From NCBI GenBank assembly GCA_903912795.1, contig CAIWIS010000340.1, forward strand, positions 1 through 14,162: 14,162 bases of DNA, written 5' to 3'. Made by a program: the position numbers and the translations under genes. The stretch is from an uncultured Bacteroidales bacterium (GTDB lineage Bacteria; Bacteroidota; Bacteroidia; Bacteroidales; Paludibacteraceae). The notes under the pieces are model-generated. The model was not told where the DNA came from, ran no database searches, and worked only from the letters and a program-made list of their open reading frames with translations. Of the stretch, positions 1 to 8,700 are shown in pieces. Numbering within the stretch: the first letter of the stretch is position 1; the number at the start of each line of letters is the position of its first letter.

Positions 1-822
1 GATTATACCATTCGTAAAGTACGTGATGGACTTACGCCAAACCCGGATGTAATGTGCAATAAACTGATTAAATTTGGTGTGTTTGAGCAGCGGGTAGGGA
101 AGGAGTTCGACAAAACTGCTACAGGACATTATGCTACAACATTCGAACGCGATGGCAAGACCTATTTAGGAACTGCCAAAGACCCCGTAAAAGATCAAAC
201 CGATTTTTTGGCCCAAATAAATCATTTGCAAGTTTCGAAACTTATGTTTCCCATTGGGGATATGATGAAAAGCGAAGTGCGCGATATTGCTCGATCGGCT
301 AATTTGCCCAGTGCAAAACGCGTGGATAGTCAAGGAATTTGCTTTTTAGGAAAAGTAAACTACAACGACTTTATTCGAAGGTATTTAGGTGAAAAAGAAG
401 GTCCAATTGTAGAACTCGAAACAGGTAAAATTTTGGGCCGACATAAAGGATATTGGTTTCATACTGTTGGCCAACGCAAAGGATTAGGGCTCTCAGGAGG
501 TCCATGGTATGTTATACGTAAGGATGTGGATGCCAATATTGTTTGGGCTTCGAAAGGTTTTGATACCGAAACACAATATGGTAAGGAATTTTCGATGCGC
601 GATTTTCATTTCATTACCGATAATCCATGGGATAACGATGCCTGTCAGGTAACTTTTAAGATTCGTCATACGCCTGAATTTTCTAAAGCGAACATTATTA
701 AAACCCCCGAAGGATACCGAATTTTCTCCGAAAACAAATTACAAGGCATTGCACCTGGGCAATTTGGTGTGATATACGATGCCGATGCAACCTACTGTAT
801 TGGAAGTGGCGAAATAATTTAA
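1..822 (+). CDS. mnmA: tRNA-specific 2-thiouridylase MnmA, 3' part (5' end cut by the window)
   Basis: MnmA makes the 2-thio group of s2U34 in the anticodon wobble position of tRNA-Lys, -Glu and -Gln, using ATP and a relayed persulfide in the cytoplasm. The reading frame is open from base 1 and gives 273 residues. The family is usually about 360 residues, so roughly 90 N-terminal residues, including the SGGxDS ATP-binding loop, lie outside the window. The catalytic region is visible: TPNPDVMCN near the start (Cys19 of the fragment, equivalent to the first catalytic Cys), then ATGHYA, then a KDQTDFL segment, then SQGICFLG with the second catalytic Cys at fragment residue 114. A later HTVGQRKGLG segment and the C-terminal beta-barrel region are also family-typical. 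The gene converges with fabG. The ATG at 52 is internal (the Met before the catalytic Cys) and not the start. Identification is firm; only the missing 5' end is uncertain. Confidence 0.96.
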   Translation, partial: DYTIRKVRDGLTPNPDVMCNKLIKFGVFEQRVGKEFDKTATGHYATTFERDGKTYLGTAKDPVKDQTDFLAQINHLQVSKLMFPIGDMMKSEVRDIARSANLPSAKRVDSQGICFLGKVNYNDFIRRYLGEKEGPIVELETGKILGRHKGYWFHTVGQRKGLGLSGGPWYVIRKDVDANIVWASKGFDTETQYGKEFSMRDFHFITDNPWDNDACQVTFKIRHTPEFSKANIIKTPEGYRIFSENKLQGIAPGQFGVIYDADATYCIGSGEII

Positions 823-833
823 ATTTTACGAAT

Positions 834-869
834 AAAAAAATGCATGGAAGCCATAAGCAACCATGCATT
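834..869 (-). terminator. Intrinsic terminator for fabG, shared hairpin with mnmA
   Basis: A perfect 9-bp inverted repeat (AATGCATGG at 839-847, CCATGCATT at 861-869) encloses a 13-nt loop. On the minus strand it is followed by a T run (complement of 834-840), which is the layout of an intrinsic terminator for fabG. On the plus strand the hairpin follows mnmA by 16 nt, but the sequence after it is only moderately T-rich, so termination of mnmA there is less certain. Confidence 0.75.
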
Positions 870-887
870 CTTAATTCTTAATTCTTA
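867..887. repeat. Three tandem copies of a 7-bp unit
   Basis: ATTCTTA occurs three times without gaps (867-873, 874-880, 881-887), between the shared hairpin and the end of fabG. It is a short tandem repeat prone to slippage. No function is apparent. Confidence 0.8.
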
Positions 888-894
888 ATTTGCA

Positions 895-1641
895 TTAAGT
901 GTTCATTCCACCGCAAACATTAATAACTTGTCCGCTTACATAGCTCGAAAGATCCGAAGCTAAGAATAAAGTAACTGCAGCAACTTCATCAGGTTTTCCA
1001 CCACGACGCAATGGAATAAGTTCATTCCATTTAGCACGTTGTTCTTCGGTTAGTGCGTGAGTCATTTCAGTTTCGATAAAACCAGGAGCAATAGCGTTAG
1101 CACGTATACCACGTGAACCAAATTCTTTAGCAACTGATTTAGCCAACCCAATCATACCGGCTTTCGAAGCAGAGTAGTTTGATTGTCCGGCATTACCCGA
1201 TACACCAACTACCGAACTCATATTGATAATGCTACCAGCTCTTTGTTTCATCATTACAGGCGTACATGCATGTATAAAGTTAAAAGCTGATTTCAAGTTT
1301 ACATTAATTACCATGTCCCATTGTTGTTCGCTCATGCGCATCATTAAACCATCTTTGGTAATACCTGCATTATTTACAAGAACATCTACACGTCCAAATT
1401 CTTTAACAATTTCTTCGACAACGGCATGTGTTTCGTCGAAATTAGCAGCGTTCGAAGCATAACCTTTTGCTTTTACGCCCATTGCTTCCAATTCTTTTTG
1501 GGTATTCAATGCATTTTCGTCGATGTTTAAATCGGTGAATGCAATGTTAGCTCCTTCTGAGGCTAATTTCAAAGCAATTGCTTTACCAATACCGCGTGCA
1601 GCTCCTGTTACAATAGCCACTTTTCCTTCTAATAGTTTCAT
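895..1641 (-). CDS. fabG: 3-oxoacyl-[acyl-carrier-protein] reductase FabG
   Basis: FabG performs the NADPH-dependent reduction of 3-oxoacyl-ACP to 3-hydroxyacyl-ACP, the first reductive step of each cycle of type II fatty-acid synthesis in the cytoplasm. The 248-residue product has the family length and every classical short-chain dehydrogenase landmark: TGAARGIG cofactor loop at 12-19, NNAG at 90-93, Asn115, Ser143, and the YxxxK pair Tyr156/Lys160. The spacing matches E. coli FabG (Asn110, Ser138, Tyr151, Lys155) with a constant offset of five. The C-terminal GQVINVCGGM is also typical. The start is an ATG at 1639-1641. The gene begins 28 nt after the rho stop on the same strand, with no TAnnTTTG box in that gap, so it is probably cotranscribed with rho. 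Other SDR subfamilies are possible in principle, but the overall match is to FabG. Confidence 0.93.
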   Translation of the reverse strand: MKLLEGKVAIVTGAARGIGKAIALKLASEGANIAFTDLNIDENALNTQKELEAMGVKAKGYASNAANFDETHAVVEEIVKEFGRVDVLVNNAGITKDGLMMRMSEQQWDMVINVNLKSAFNFIHACTPVMMKQRAGSIINMSSVVGVSGNAGQSNYSASKAGMIGLAKSVAKEFGSRGIRANAIAPGFIETEMTHALTEEQRAKWNELIPLRRGGKPDEVAAVTLFLASDLSSYVSGQVINVCGGMNT

Positions 1642-1669
1642 CTTTAATCTTTTGTGTTTATTAATTTAA

Positions 1670-3577
1670 TTAGCTATTCATGCTTAATAAAAATTCTGTG
1701 TTATTTTCGGTACGCTCCATTCTGTCTCTCAAAAATTCCATTGCCTCTGTAGAGTTCATGTCGGATAAATGACGACGAATAATCCACATACGGTTGAGTG
1801 TGTCTTGATCGAGTAATAAATCGTCGCGACGAGTACTTGAAGCCATGATATCCACAGCAGGGAAAATACGTTTGTTCGATAATTTACGATCCAATTGCAA
1901 TTCCATATTACCTGTACCTTTAAATTCTTCGAAAATTACTTCGTCCATTTTCGAACCAGTTTCGGTAAGAGCAGTAGCAATAATTGTTAAGCTACCGCCG
2001 TTTTCGATATTACGAGCAGCACCAAAGAAACGCTTTGGTTTGTGCAATGCGTTGGCATCAACACCACCCGAAAGAATTTTACCCGATGCTGGCGAAACGG
2101 TATTGTATGCACGAGCCAAACGAGTAATAGAGTCGAGCAGAATAACTACATCTTGTCCACATTCAACCATACGTTTTGCTTTTTCGTGTACCATACTTGC
2201 TACTTTTACGTGACGCTCAGCTGGCTCGTCGAAAGTAGATGAAACTACTTCGGCGCGTACGCTGCGGGCCATATCAGTAACCTCTTCAGGACGTTCGTCA
2301 ATCAAAAGTACAATCATATATACTTCCGGATGATTTTGTGCAATTGCGTTTGCTATGTCCTTCAATAGTACTGTTTTACCAGTTTTAGGTTGAGCTACAA
2401 TTAATCCACGTTGTCCTTTTCCGATTGGCGAAAATAAATCAACCATACGAGTCGATAAAGAATCGCCTTTTCCGCTTGTAAGGTTAAATTTCACATCCGG
2501 AAATAATGGAGTTAAATGTTCAAATGGTACACGGTCGCGAACGTATTCGGGTGAACGGCCATTGATTTTATTAACTTTAATAAGTGGAAAGTATTTTTCG
2601 CCTTCTTTGGGTGGACGGATAGCACCATTTACAGTGTCGCCCGTTTTAAGTCCAAAAAGTTTAATTTGCGATTGCGATACATAAATATCGTCGGGCGAAG
2701 CAAGGTAATTGTAATCGGCCGAACGTAAAAAACCGTAACCATCTTGCATCATTTCAAGTGTACCTGTACCTTCAAGAATTCCATCAAAATCGAATTGTTT
2801 TTCGTTGCGTTGATGTGGGTTGAAACGTTGACGGTTATTGTCTTGTTGCTTGTGTCTGTTTTGATGTGCTTCGGGTTGAGGAGCTTGTTGTGGCGTTTCG
2901 TTTTCAGTATTCGAATTTTCTGTATTTGTAACGCTTTCAGTCACTTCGGTAGTTGTAGGTGTTGTTTCCGCTTCTTCTATTTCAGTAGTTAAAACAGTAG
3001 CTTTGATTTCGGATGCTAAAATTGGTTTTTTAATGATCCGGTCGCGAGGTTTTTTCTCACCTTGTTTGGCAACAGGTTGCGTTTTAGTAGGAACTTCAGC
3101 TGCTACTTCTACAGCTACTTCGGCTGGAACTTCAACTTCAACTACTGTTTCAGGAGCTTTTACTTCTTTAACAGCTTTCAGTGGTTTTTTCGACTTGGCT
3201 TTTGCTTTGTTTGCAGGCGCATTATCCACTTTTTCGGGAGTTGGTACAGTTACAGCAACTTCTTGTTTCTTTTCTACAATTGCTTTTTCTACAATTGGTT
3301 CCACTTTCTTTTCCTGTTTTACATTGACCGTAGGGTTGGTTTTTGGTTCCACGCCTTTTTTGTCAATTTGTACGCGCATGCGTTTTTGCTTGTCGATAGT
3401 TGGTTTTTCAACCTTTGTTTTTTGTTGTGCATTAACTTCGGCCTGACGATCGAGAATGTCGTAAATCAATTGTTCTTTTTTAGCCGAGTTCGAAACTTTT
3501 AATCCGAGTTCAATGGCAATGTCCTTCAGGGCGGACAAATCTTTCGCATTGAGTTGCAAAATGTTGTAGTTAGTCAT
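1670..3577 (-). CDS. rho: Transcription termination factor Rho with long disordered insert
   Basis: Rho is the hexameric RNA-dependent ATPase helicase that ends transcription of untranslated RNA. The 635-residue product is much longer than E. coli Rho (419). In order it has a Rho_N helical domain (about 1-45), a low-complexity insert (about 46-262), the cold-shock-like RNA-binding domain (about 265-340, with DGYGFLRS) and the RecA-like ATPase (about 345-630). Visible motifs are the P-loop QPKTGKT at 396-402, Walker B VVILLDS at 477-483, and LSGGVDANALHKPKRFFGAARN-type Q/R-loop and arginine-finger regions from 502. I chose the ATG at 3575-3577 because the product then starts at the conserved Rho_N helix. 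An in-frame upstream start at 3631 would add 18 residues with no family resemblance. The gene has its own promoter and is followed closely by fabG. Confidence 0.96.
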   Translation of the reverse strand: MTNYNILQLNAKDLSALKDIAIELGLKVSNSAKKEQLIYDILDRQAEVNAQQKTKVEKPTIDKQKRMRVQIDKKGVEPKTNPTVNVKQEKKVEPIVEKAIVEKKQEVAVTVPTPEKVDNAPANKAKAKSKKPLKAVKEVKAPETVVEVEVPAEVAVEVAAEVPTKTQPVAKQGEKKPRDRIIKKPILASEIKATVLTTEIEEAETTPTTTEVTESVTNTENSNTENETPQQAPQPEAHQNRHKQQDNNRQRFNPHQRNEKQFDFDGILEGTGTLEMMQDGYGFLRSADYNYLASPDDIYVSQSQIKLFGLKTGDTVNGAIRPPKEGEKYFPLIKVNKINGRSPEYVRDRVPFEHLTPLFPDVKFNLTSGKGDSLSTRMVDLFSPIGKGQRGLIVAQPKTGKTVLLKDIANAIAQNHPEVYMIVLLIDERPEEVTDMARSVRAEVVSSTFDEPAERHVKVASMVHEKAKRMVECGQDVVILLDSITRLARAYNTVSPASGKILSGGVDANALHKPKRFFGAARNIENGGSLTIIATALTETGSKMDEVIFEEFKGTGNMELQLDRKLSNKRIFPAVDIMASSTRRDDLLLDQDTLNRMWIIRRHLSDMNSTEAMEFLRDRMERTENNTEFLLSMNS

Positions 3578-3715
3578 AAATGAGGTAAATAAACGTTTTG
3601 AGGGAATCCTTCCTTGTGAAAAGGAAATCACGTTTTGTTTGTGAATGTATAATTATTGTTGATTTTTTTTTGATTTAAACAAAAGCAGGAAGCTCTTGTA
3701 GCAATGAAATCGGTG

Positions 3716-3723
3716 CAAATATA
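3716..3723 (-). promoter_or_regulatory. Bacteroidota-type promoter for rho
   Basis: On the minus strand this reads TATATTTG, an exact TAnnTTTG -7 box. A TTG triplet (complement of 3743-3745) lies 19 nt upstream, the expected position for the -33 element. Transcription would start near 3709, giving a rho leader of about 130 nt. That is long enough for leader-based control, but no hairpin or leader peptide stands out in it. Confidence 0.72.
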
Positions 3724-3786
3724 CAACTAAATTCTGAATTAGCAATTTTTTGGCATAAATTAATCGCAATAAATTAAATAATTTTA

Positions 3787-5124
3787 TTAATTGGTTGGTT
3801 GTTGATTATCAATTAATTGAATTTCAATAATATGCTGTGTATTGGCATCTACACAAAATCGATTGTCAATACGGTGCCCCACAACCCATACAATATCATT
3901 ACCAGCACACAATAGCCATGTGTTTTCTTTTTCAAAACGATTCATTTTCATGTCTATAAAAAAATCGCTTAGCTTTTTGCTGTTTTTCATGCCAAAGGGT
4001 ACAAAACTATCCCCTTTTTGCCAATGCCTTAATACTAACGGAAATGTGATTTTGGAAGCATCGAGTGTGGCAAAAAGTTTCGATTTCGATATTTTAGTAT
4101 TGTAAATCCGTTTATTAATATTTAAATGTATAGGTTCTGAAATTTCGGTGGCCGATTCGCTAATACTATAGCTTTGTTGTAATGGTATATTATTTTTGTT
4201 TACTATTAAAAAATCTCTATCGTGTAACAGTTTGTGCGTAAACGAATAAAAAACGGCTCCTGGCTCGCTTTCCAAATTATGAATAATATTATCGACCGTA
4301 TCGGCATGAAACGAATAAGGGAGCAGTATCTCGTAAAGTAATGATTTGCTGTATTTTGTATGTTTTAATTGTTGAATGTCAATCTTAAAGTAATTATTGT
4401 CTGTCGATGTAATTTTGGCTGAGGTTTCAGTTATTTTTTCATTATAAACGGCTTCAATTTCTTCAAATCGCTCAATTAATGCAGTAATTGTTTGTTTAAA
4501 CGAAGGATTTATATCTTCGAAAAGTGGAATGATTTGATTGCGAAATTTATTGCGTGTATAATCGTTTTGAGCGTTTGTTGAGTCGGTAATGTGATGTAAG
4601 TTGTATTTAATAAGATAATTAACAATGTCCGAACGGGTGCAGCATAAAAGTGGACGAATAATATATCCATTTTGCAAAGGAATGCCCGTAAGGCCTTTAA
4701 GTCCAGTGCCACGGGTTAAGTTCATCAACAAAGTCTCTACATTATCATCGGCATGATGTGCCACAGCAATGGCCGAAGCGTTATGCGTTTTGCGCACTTG
4801 CTCAAACCAGTTGTAGCGCAGTTCACGGGCAGCCATTTCGATCGATATTTTGCATTTTCGAGCATAATCCGAAGTGTCAAAATCTATTTGTTCGAAATCT
4901 AGCTGCAGTTCGTTAGCCATTTCACGCACAAAAATTTCGTCGTTGTCCGATTCCTCACCCCGTAAATGAAAGTTGCAATGCGCTACAATACAGCTATATC
5001 CAAGTTGTTTTAAAACGTGAAGCAACGCCACCGAGTCGGCACCACCGCTCACACCCACAATTACTTTAGCATACGAGCTAAGTAAATTGTTTTTTTCGAT
5101 ATAGTTTTCAACTTTTTTAAGCAC
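3787..5124 (-). CDS. tilS: tRNA(Ile)-lysidine synthase TilS
   Basis: TilS ligates lysine to C34 of the CAU-anticodon tRNA-Ile, using ATP, so that it reads AUA and is charged with Ile instead of Met. It is essential in most bacteria. The 445-residue product opens with the PP-loop SGGADS at 26-31, followed by the AHCNFHLRGEES and ARELRYNWF segments, AVAHHADDNVETLLMNLTRGTG, and the TDSTNAQNDYTRNKFRNQIIP region, all diagnostic of TilS. The C-terminal substrate-binding domain includes RHWQKGDSFVPFG and KKLSDFFID. The start codon is GTG at 5122-5124: no in-frame ATG lies between the promoter and the PP-loop, and this start gives the usual distance of about 25 residues before the loop. The gene is divergent from the AlaX-like gene. 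Confidence 0.96.
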   Translation of the reverse strand: MLKKVENYIEKNNLLSSYAKVIVGVSGGADSVALLHVLKQLGYSCIVAHCNFHLRGEESDNDEIFVREMANELQLDFEQIDFDTSDYARKCKISIEMAARELRYNWFEQVRKTHNASAIAVAHHADDNVETLLMNLTRGTGLKGLTGIPLQNGYIIRPLLCCTRSDIVNYLIKYNLHHITDSTNAQNDYTRNKFRNQIIPLFEDINPSFKQTITALIERFEEIEAVYNEKITETSAKITSTDNNYFKIDIQQLKHTKYSKSLLYEILLPYSFHADTVDNIIHNLESEPGAVFYSFTHKLLHDRDFLIVNKNNIPLQQSYSISESATEISEPIHLNINKRIYNTKISKSKLFATLDASKITFPLVLRHWQKGDSFVPFGMKNSKKLSDFFIDMKMNRFEKENTWLLCAGNDIVWVVGHRIDNRFCVDANTQHIIEIQLIDNQQPTN

Positions 5125-5173
5125 CCGAGCTTGTAGTTTTCGATGAATGTTTTTCTGTTTGTAAAAATTGGTA

Positions 5174-5181
5174 CAAATATA
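5174..5181 (-). promoter_or_regulatory. Bacteroidota-type -7 box for tilS
   Basis: The minus strand reads TATATTTG, an exact TAnnTTTG match, about 50 nt upstream of the GTG start of tilS. No convincing TTG -33 element lies at 19-21 nt, so the call rests on the -7 box and its position. Confidence 0.6.
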
Positions 5182-5267
5182 TTCATTATTTTTCTAATTG
5201 AAGTGTTTACTAAATCAAAAAATCCTTGTTCTATCCTTTTTACTTATAATTATACAACTATTTTTTT

Positions 5268-5275
5268 TATCTTTG
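5268..5275 (+). promoter_or_regulatory. Bacteroidota-type -7 box for the alaX-like/pdxA operon
   Basis: TATCTTTG matches TAnnTTTG and lies 18 nt before the ATG at 5294. It decides that start, because a start further upstream (an in-frame TTG at 5198) would put the promoter inside the coding region. The tilS -7 box lies on the opposite strand, with 86 nt between the two boxes. No clear -33 TTG was found. Confidence 0.62.
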
Positions 5276-5293
5276 TTGAAAATTAAAAACCGT

Positions 5294-5752
5294 ATGCAAG
5301 ATCAATTAAACGAAGCTAAGAAGTTGTATGCCTGCGATATGCATACTGCCGAACATGTGTTAAATCAAACTATGGTGCGTATGTTTAACTGTGGCAGGTC
5401 CATGAATGCACACATTGAGCGCAAAAAAAGCAAATGCGATTATATGCTTGCTGAGGCACCTACCCCCGAACAAGTGGAAGCTATTGTGCTTAAAGTAAAT
5501 GAGGTGATTGATATGCAATTGCCGGTTGTAGAGGAACTTATGAGTAGGAGCGAGGCTGCCACCTTAGTTGATCTATCAAAACTTCCGGATGATGCCTCGC
5601 AAACATTGCGAATTATTAAAGTGGGTGATTACGATGCATGTGCTTGTATTGGTCAGCATGTAACTAATACCTCGGAAATTGGTAAATTCGAAATCATTAG
5701 CCACGATTTTGAGAATGGTAGATGGCGTGTTCGGTTTAAATTGATTTATTAA
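5294..5752 (+). CDS. AlaX-like trans-acting aminoacyl-tRNA editing protein
   Basis: Free-standing relatives of the alanyl-tRNA synthetase editing (SAD) domain hydrolyse mischarged Ser- or Gly-tRNA-Ala in trans. The 152-residue product shows the zinc and active-site signature: HTAEH at 17-21 (HxxxH) and CIGQH at 118-122 (CxxxH), followed by VTNTSEIGKFEI, which corresponds to the CxGTHVxNTxEIG segment of AlaX and AlaRS. The middle stretch (PTPEQVEAIVLKVNEVI, 57-72) matches the linker helix before the second part of the domain. The protein begins just before HxxxH, so the beta-barrel and glycine-rich region found in longer AlaX types is absent. Start chosen from the promoter at 5268-5275. Its stop is 15 nt before the amidase-like gene, so it probably heads that operon. 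The substrate cannot be read from the sequence; a ThrRS-type SAD specificity is an alternative. Confidence 0.78.
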   Translation: MQDQLNEAKKLYACDMHTAEHVLNQTMVRMFNCGRSMNAHIERKKSKCDYMLAEAPTPEQVEAIVLKVNEVIDMQLPVVEELMSRSEAATLVDLSKLPDDASQTLRIIKVGDYDACACIGQHVTNTSEIGKFEIISHDFENGRWRVRFKLIY

Positions 5753-5767
5753 ATTCTCTTGGTTAAT

Positions 5768-8700
5768 ATGCTCAAATATAAGATACTTGGTTGTTTTCTG
5801 ATTTTAAGTTCATTTTCACTGTTTTCGCAAAAAAATCCCGAAAAACTCATTGCCGATACACTTACTCAATTAGCAGCCAGGTATGCTAATGTAGGTCGAA
5901 TTAGTGTTTCGCCCTTGCAGGTGAACGAAGCTGAAAACACACTTACTGTTATTGCATCGGATGCATTAAGCAATATCCCATTTCGGCCTGAGAATGTAGA
6001 GCGCATTTATTCCATGATTTGGAACGTTACCCGTAAGTTATATCCCGATTTTAAAATTGTTTGTTTAACCGACCGACAAAAAATTGAAGATTTAATTCCC
6101 GTTTATTACGCCAAAAGTATTGATAAAACCAAGTTGTTTGATACGAAGTATAGTGGTAAACCTTTTATTACCAATCTTTCGCGTCCCTATCAGCCAAGTA
6201 ACGGATTGCATAACAAGCTAATTGCTTTGTGGCAAAGTCATGGTTTGTATTACAATCAGGGGACTAAAAAATGGCTTTGGCAGCGAGCTAAATTGTTTCA
6301 AACGGTAGAGGATTTGTACACACAATCCTTTGTTTTGCCATATTTAGTTCCCATGCTCGAAAATGCAGGTGCTAACCTTATGCTTCCTCGTGAGCGCGAT
6401 ACGCAACGCAACGAAATTATTATCGATAATGACAATACCGAGAACGACAGTCGCTACCGCGAAAATACCGATATAAAAAACTGGATTAAAAAAGAGCTCG
6501 GATTTGCACATACCAAATTGGAATACTTACAAGGCGATAATCCATTTACACTAGGTACTTATAAAGTGGCCGAATGTATTGATAATGTGGATGAATTAAG
6601 TTATGCAGAGTGGATACCGGCAATTCCCGAAAATGGTAAATATGCTGTTTATGTATCCTACAAAACGGTGCGAAATAGTGCACCCGATGTGCGTTATACA
6701 GTTTATCACAGAGGTGGAAAAACCGATTATAAAGTAAATCAAACTATGGGTGGCGGCACCTGGATTTATTTGGGCAGTTTTATGTTTGATAAAGGGCGAA
6801 ACAATCATTTTAAAGTGGTGTTGTCCAATTATAGTTCGCACGATAATAAGGTGGTTACTGCCGATGCCGTAAAAATAGGTGGTGGCATGGGCAATATTGC
6901 TCGTACGCCCAATTCGAACGGAATTTTACCGAATCAGAAAAGCTCAGATACTACAAAACTAGCTGAGATTGCTGCACCAGTTGAGCTTTTAAAACCACAA
7001 ATTAGTAATTATCCTCGCTATACCGAAGGTGCTCGTTATTGGTTGCAATGGGCTGGTATGCCCGATAGTATTTACAGCCGTAGCAAAGGTAAAAATGATT
7101 ATACCGACGATTATCAATCGCGTGGAATATGGGTGAATTATTTGGCTGGCGGATCAACTGTTTTACCTGACAGGCAAGGTTTAAATATGCCTATCGATAT
7201 GGCTTTTGCTTTTCACAGCGATGCAGGAACTACCATGAACGACTCAATTATTGGTACTTTGAGTATATGTACTGTTGCAAATGCCGATGGAAAAACTGTG
7301 TTCGAGAATGGACAATCTCGTTGGGCTTCGCGCGATTTGGCCGATTTAATACAAACACAAATTACCGATGATGTGCGTAAAAGCTTTGCTCCTGAATGGG
7401 TTCGACGTGGATTGTGGAATAAAAACTACAGCGAATCCCGTTCGCCCGAAGTGCCGGTAATGCTACTTGAATTGCTATCGCACCAGAATTTTGCCGATAT
7501 GCGTTATGGCCTCGATCCCCGTTTCCGTTTTGTGGTAAGTCGTGCTATTTACAAAGGAATACTGCGTTATATGTATGCCGATAGCAAGCAGTATGTTGTT
7601 CAGCCACTGCCTGTAGAGAAATTCAGATGTCAATTTAAAGCAAAAAATACTGTTCAGCTTAGCTGGAATGCCACTATTGATAGTATTGAACCAACAGCAG
7701 TTCCCGAAAGGTACATACTTTACACCCGCATCGACGAAGGCGATTTTAATAACGGACAAATTGTAAATGGTACTAGAACAATGGTGGATATTCAGTCAGG
7801 TAAAATTTATAGTTTTAAAGTTACGGCTTTAAATAAAGGTGGCGAAAGTTTTCCTTCGGAAATATTGGCGGCATATAGAGTCAATAATTCGCACCCCGAA
7901 GTGCTGATAGTGAATGGGTTTGATAGAATAAGTGCGCCAGGAAGTTTTGCTAATAATCACACCAATGGAGGATTTTTGTTTGATAAAGATGCTGGGGTGC
8001 CTTATATAAACGATTATAGTTTTATTGGTAAACAGTTTGATTTTGATAGATCAAAGCCTTGGAAAAGCGATGAAAATCCAGGATTCGGACACAGTTATAC
8101 CAATTACGAAGATAAAGTTATAGCTGGCAATAGCTTTGATTATCCCTATTTACACGGAAAAGCAATAAAAGCAGCCGGATTTTCGTTTGTATCATCAAGT
8201 GTAAAAGCAGTAATTGACAAGGATATTGATTTGTCCAAATTCCAACTTGTAGATTTAATTTTAGGTAAACAAAAGAAAACTCTGTTAGGAAATGGAAAAA
8301 AAACACCCGAATTCAAAACTTTTCCATTAGCTTTGCAGCAAAGTTTGCGTCAGTACTGCGAGGGTGGAGGAAATTTAATGCTCAGTGGTGCATTTATTGG
8401 TTCCGATATGTATACTGATAATTACATAACGCCTACCGAAAGGTTATTTATGGAAAATATCCTGAATTACCGTTTGAAGTCGGCTGATGCTTGTTTTAGC
8501 TCCAAAATAGTAATGGTTGGTTCGCCTTATCATCAGTTTGCGCGATCTGAATTTAATTATATTGATGAGCCAAATGCCAATTCAATTTTTGCTGAATCGG
8601 TGGATGCCATTGATCCGGCTAATATTGGAGCCTTTACCATTTGCCGATACACAGGAACTAATTTGAGTGCAGGAGTAGCTTATTCGGGAAAATACAAGGT

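Noticed and set aside
867..887. Tandem ATTCTTA units as a CRISPR-like or phase-variation repeat
   Set aside because: Only three 7-bp units with no spacers, outside any coding region or promoter.
2744..3502. Several long plus-strand open frames opposite rho
   Set aside because: They are antisense to the low-complexity insert of Rho, overlap one another in different frames and encode repetitive Phe/Ser/Thr/Cys-rich products with no domain. The minus-strand frame is clearly the real gene.
3578..3631. Eighteen-residue N-terminal extension of Rho
   Set aside because: It does not resemble Rho_N, and the ATG at 3577 gives the conserved N-terminal helix directly.
3787..3816. TTAATTG/CAATTAA inverted repeat as a tilS terminator
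   Set aside because: It lies inside the 3' end of tilS, is purely A+T apart from one pair per arm, and has no T run behind it on the minus strand.
5198..5293. In-frame upstream extension of the AlaX-like gene from a TTG, giving a hydrophobic N-terminus
   Set aside because: The TAnnTTTG box at 5268-5275 lies inside this stretch, and the SAD domain starts naturally at the ATG at 5294. The hydrophobic residues come from A+T-rich promoter DNA.
5759..5767. TTG start three codons before the amidase-like ATG
   Set aside because: The ATG at 5768 gives a clean signal peptide, and TTG starts are rare in this group.
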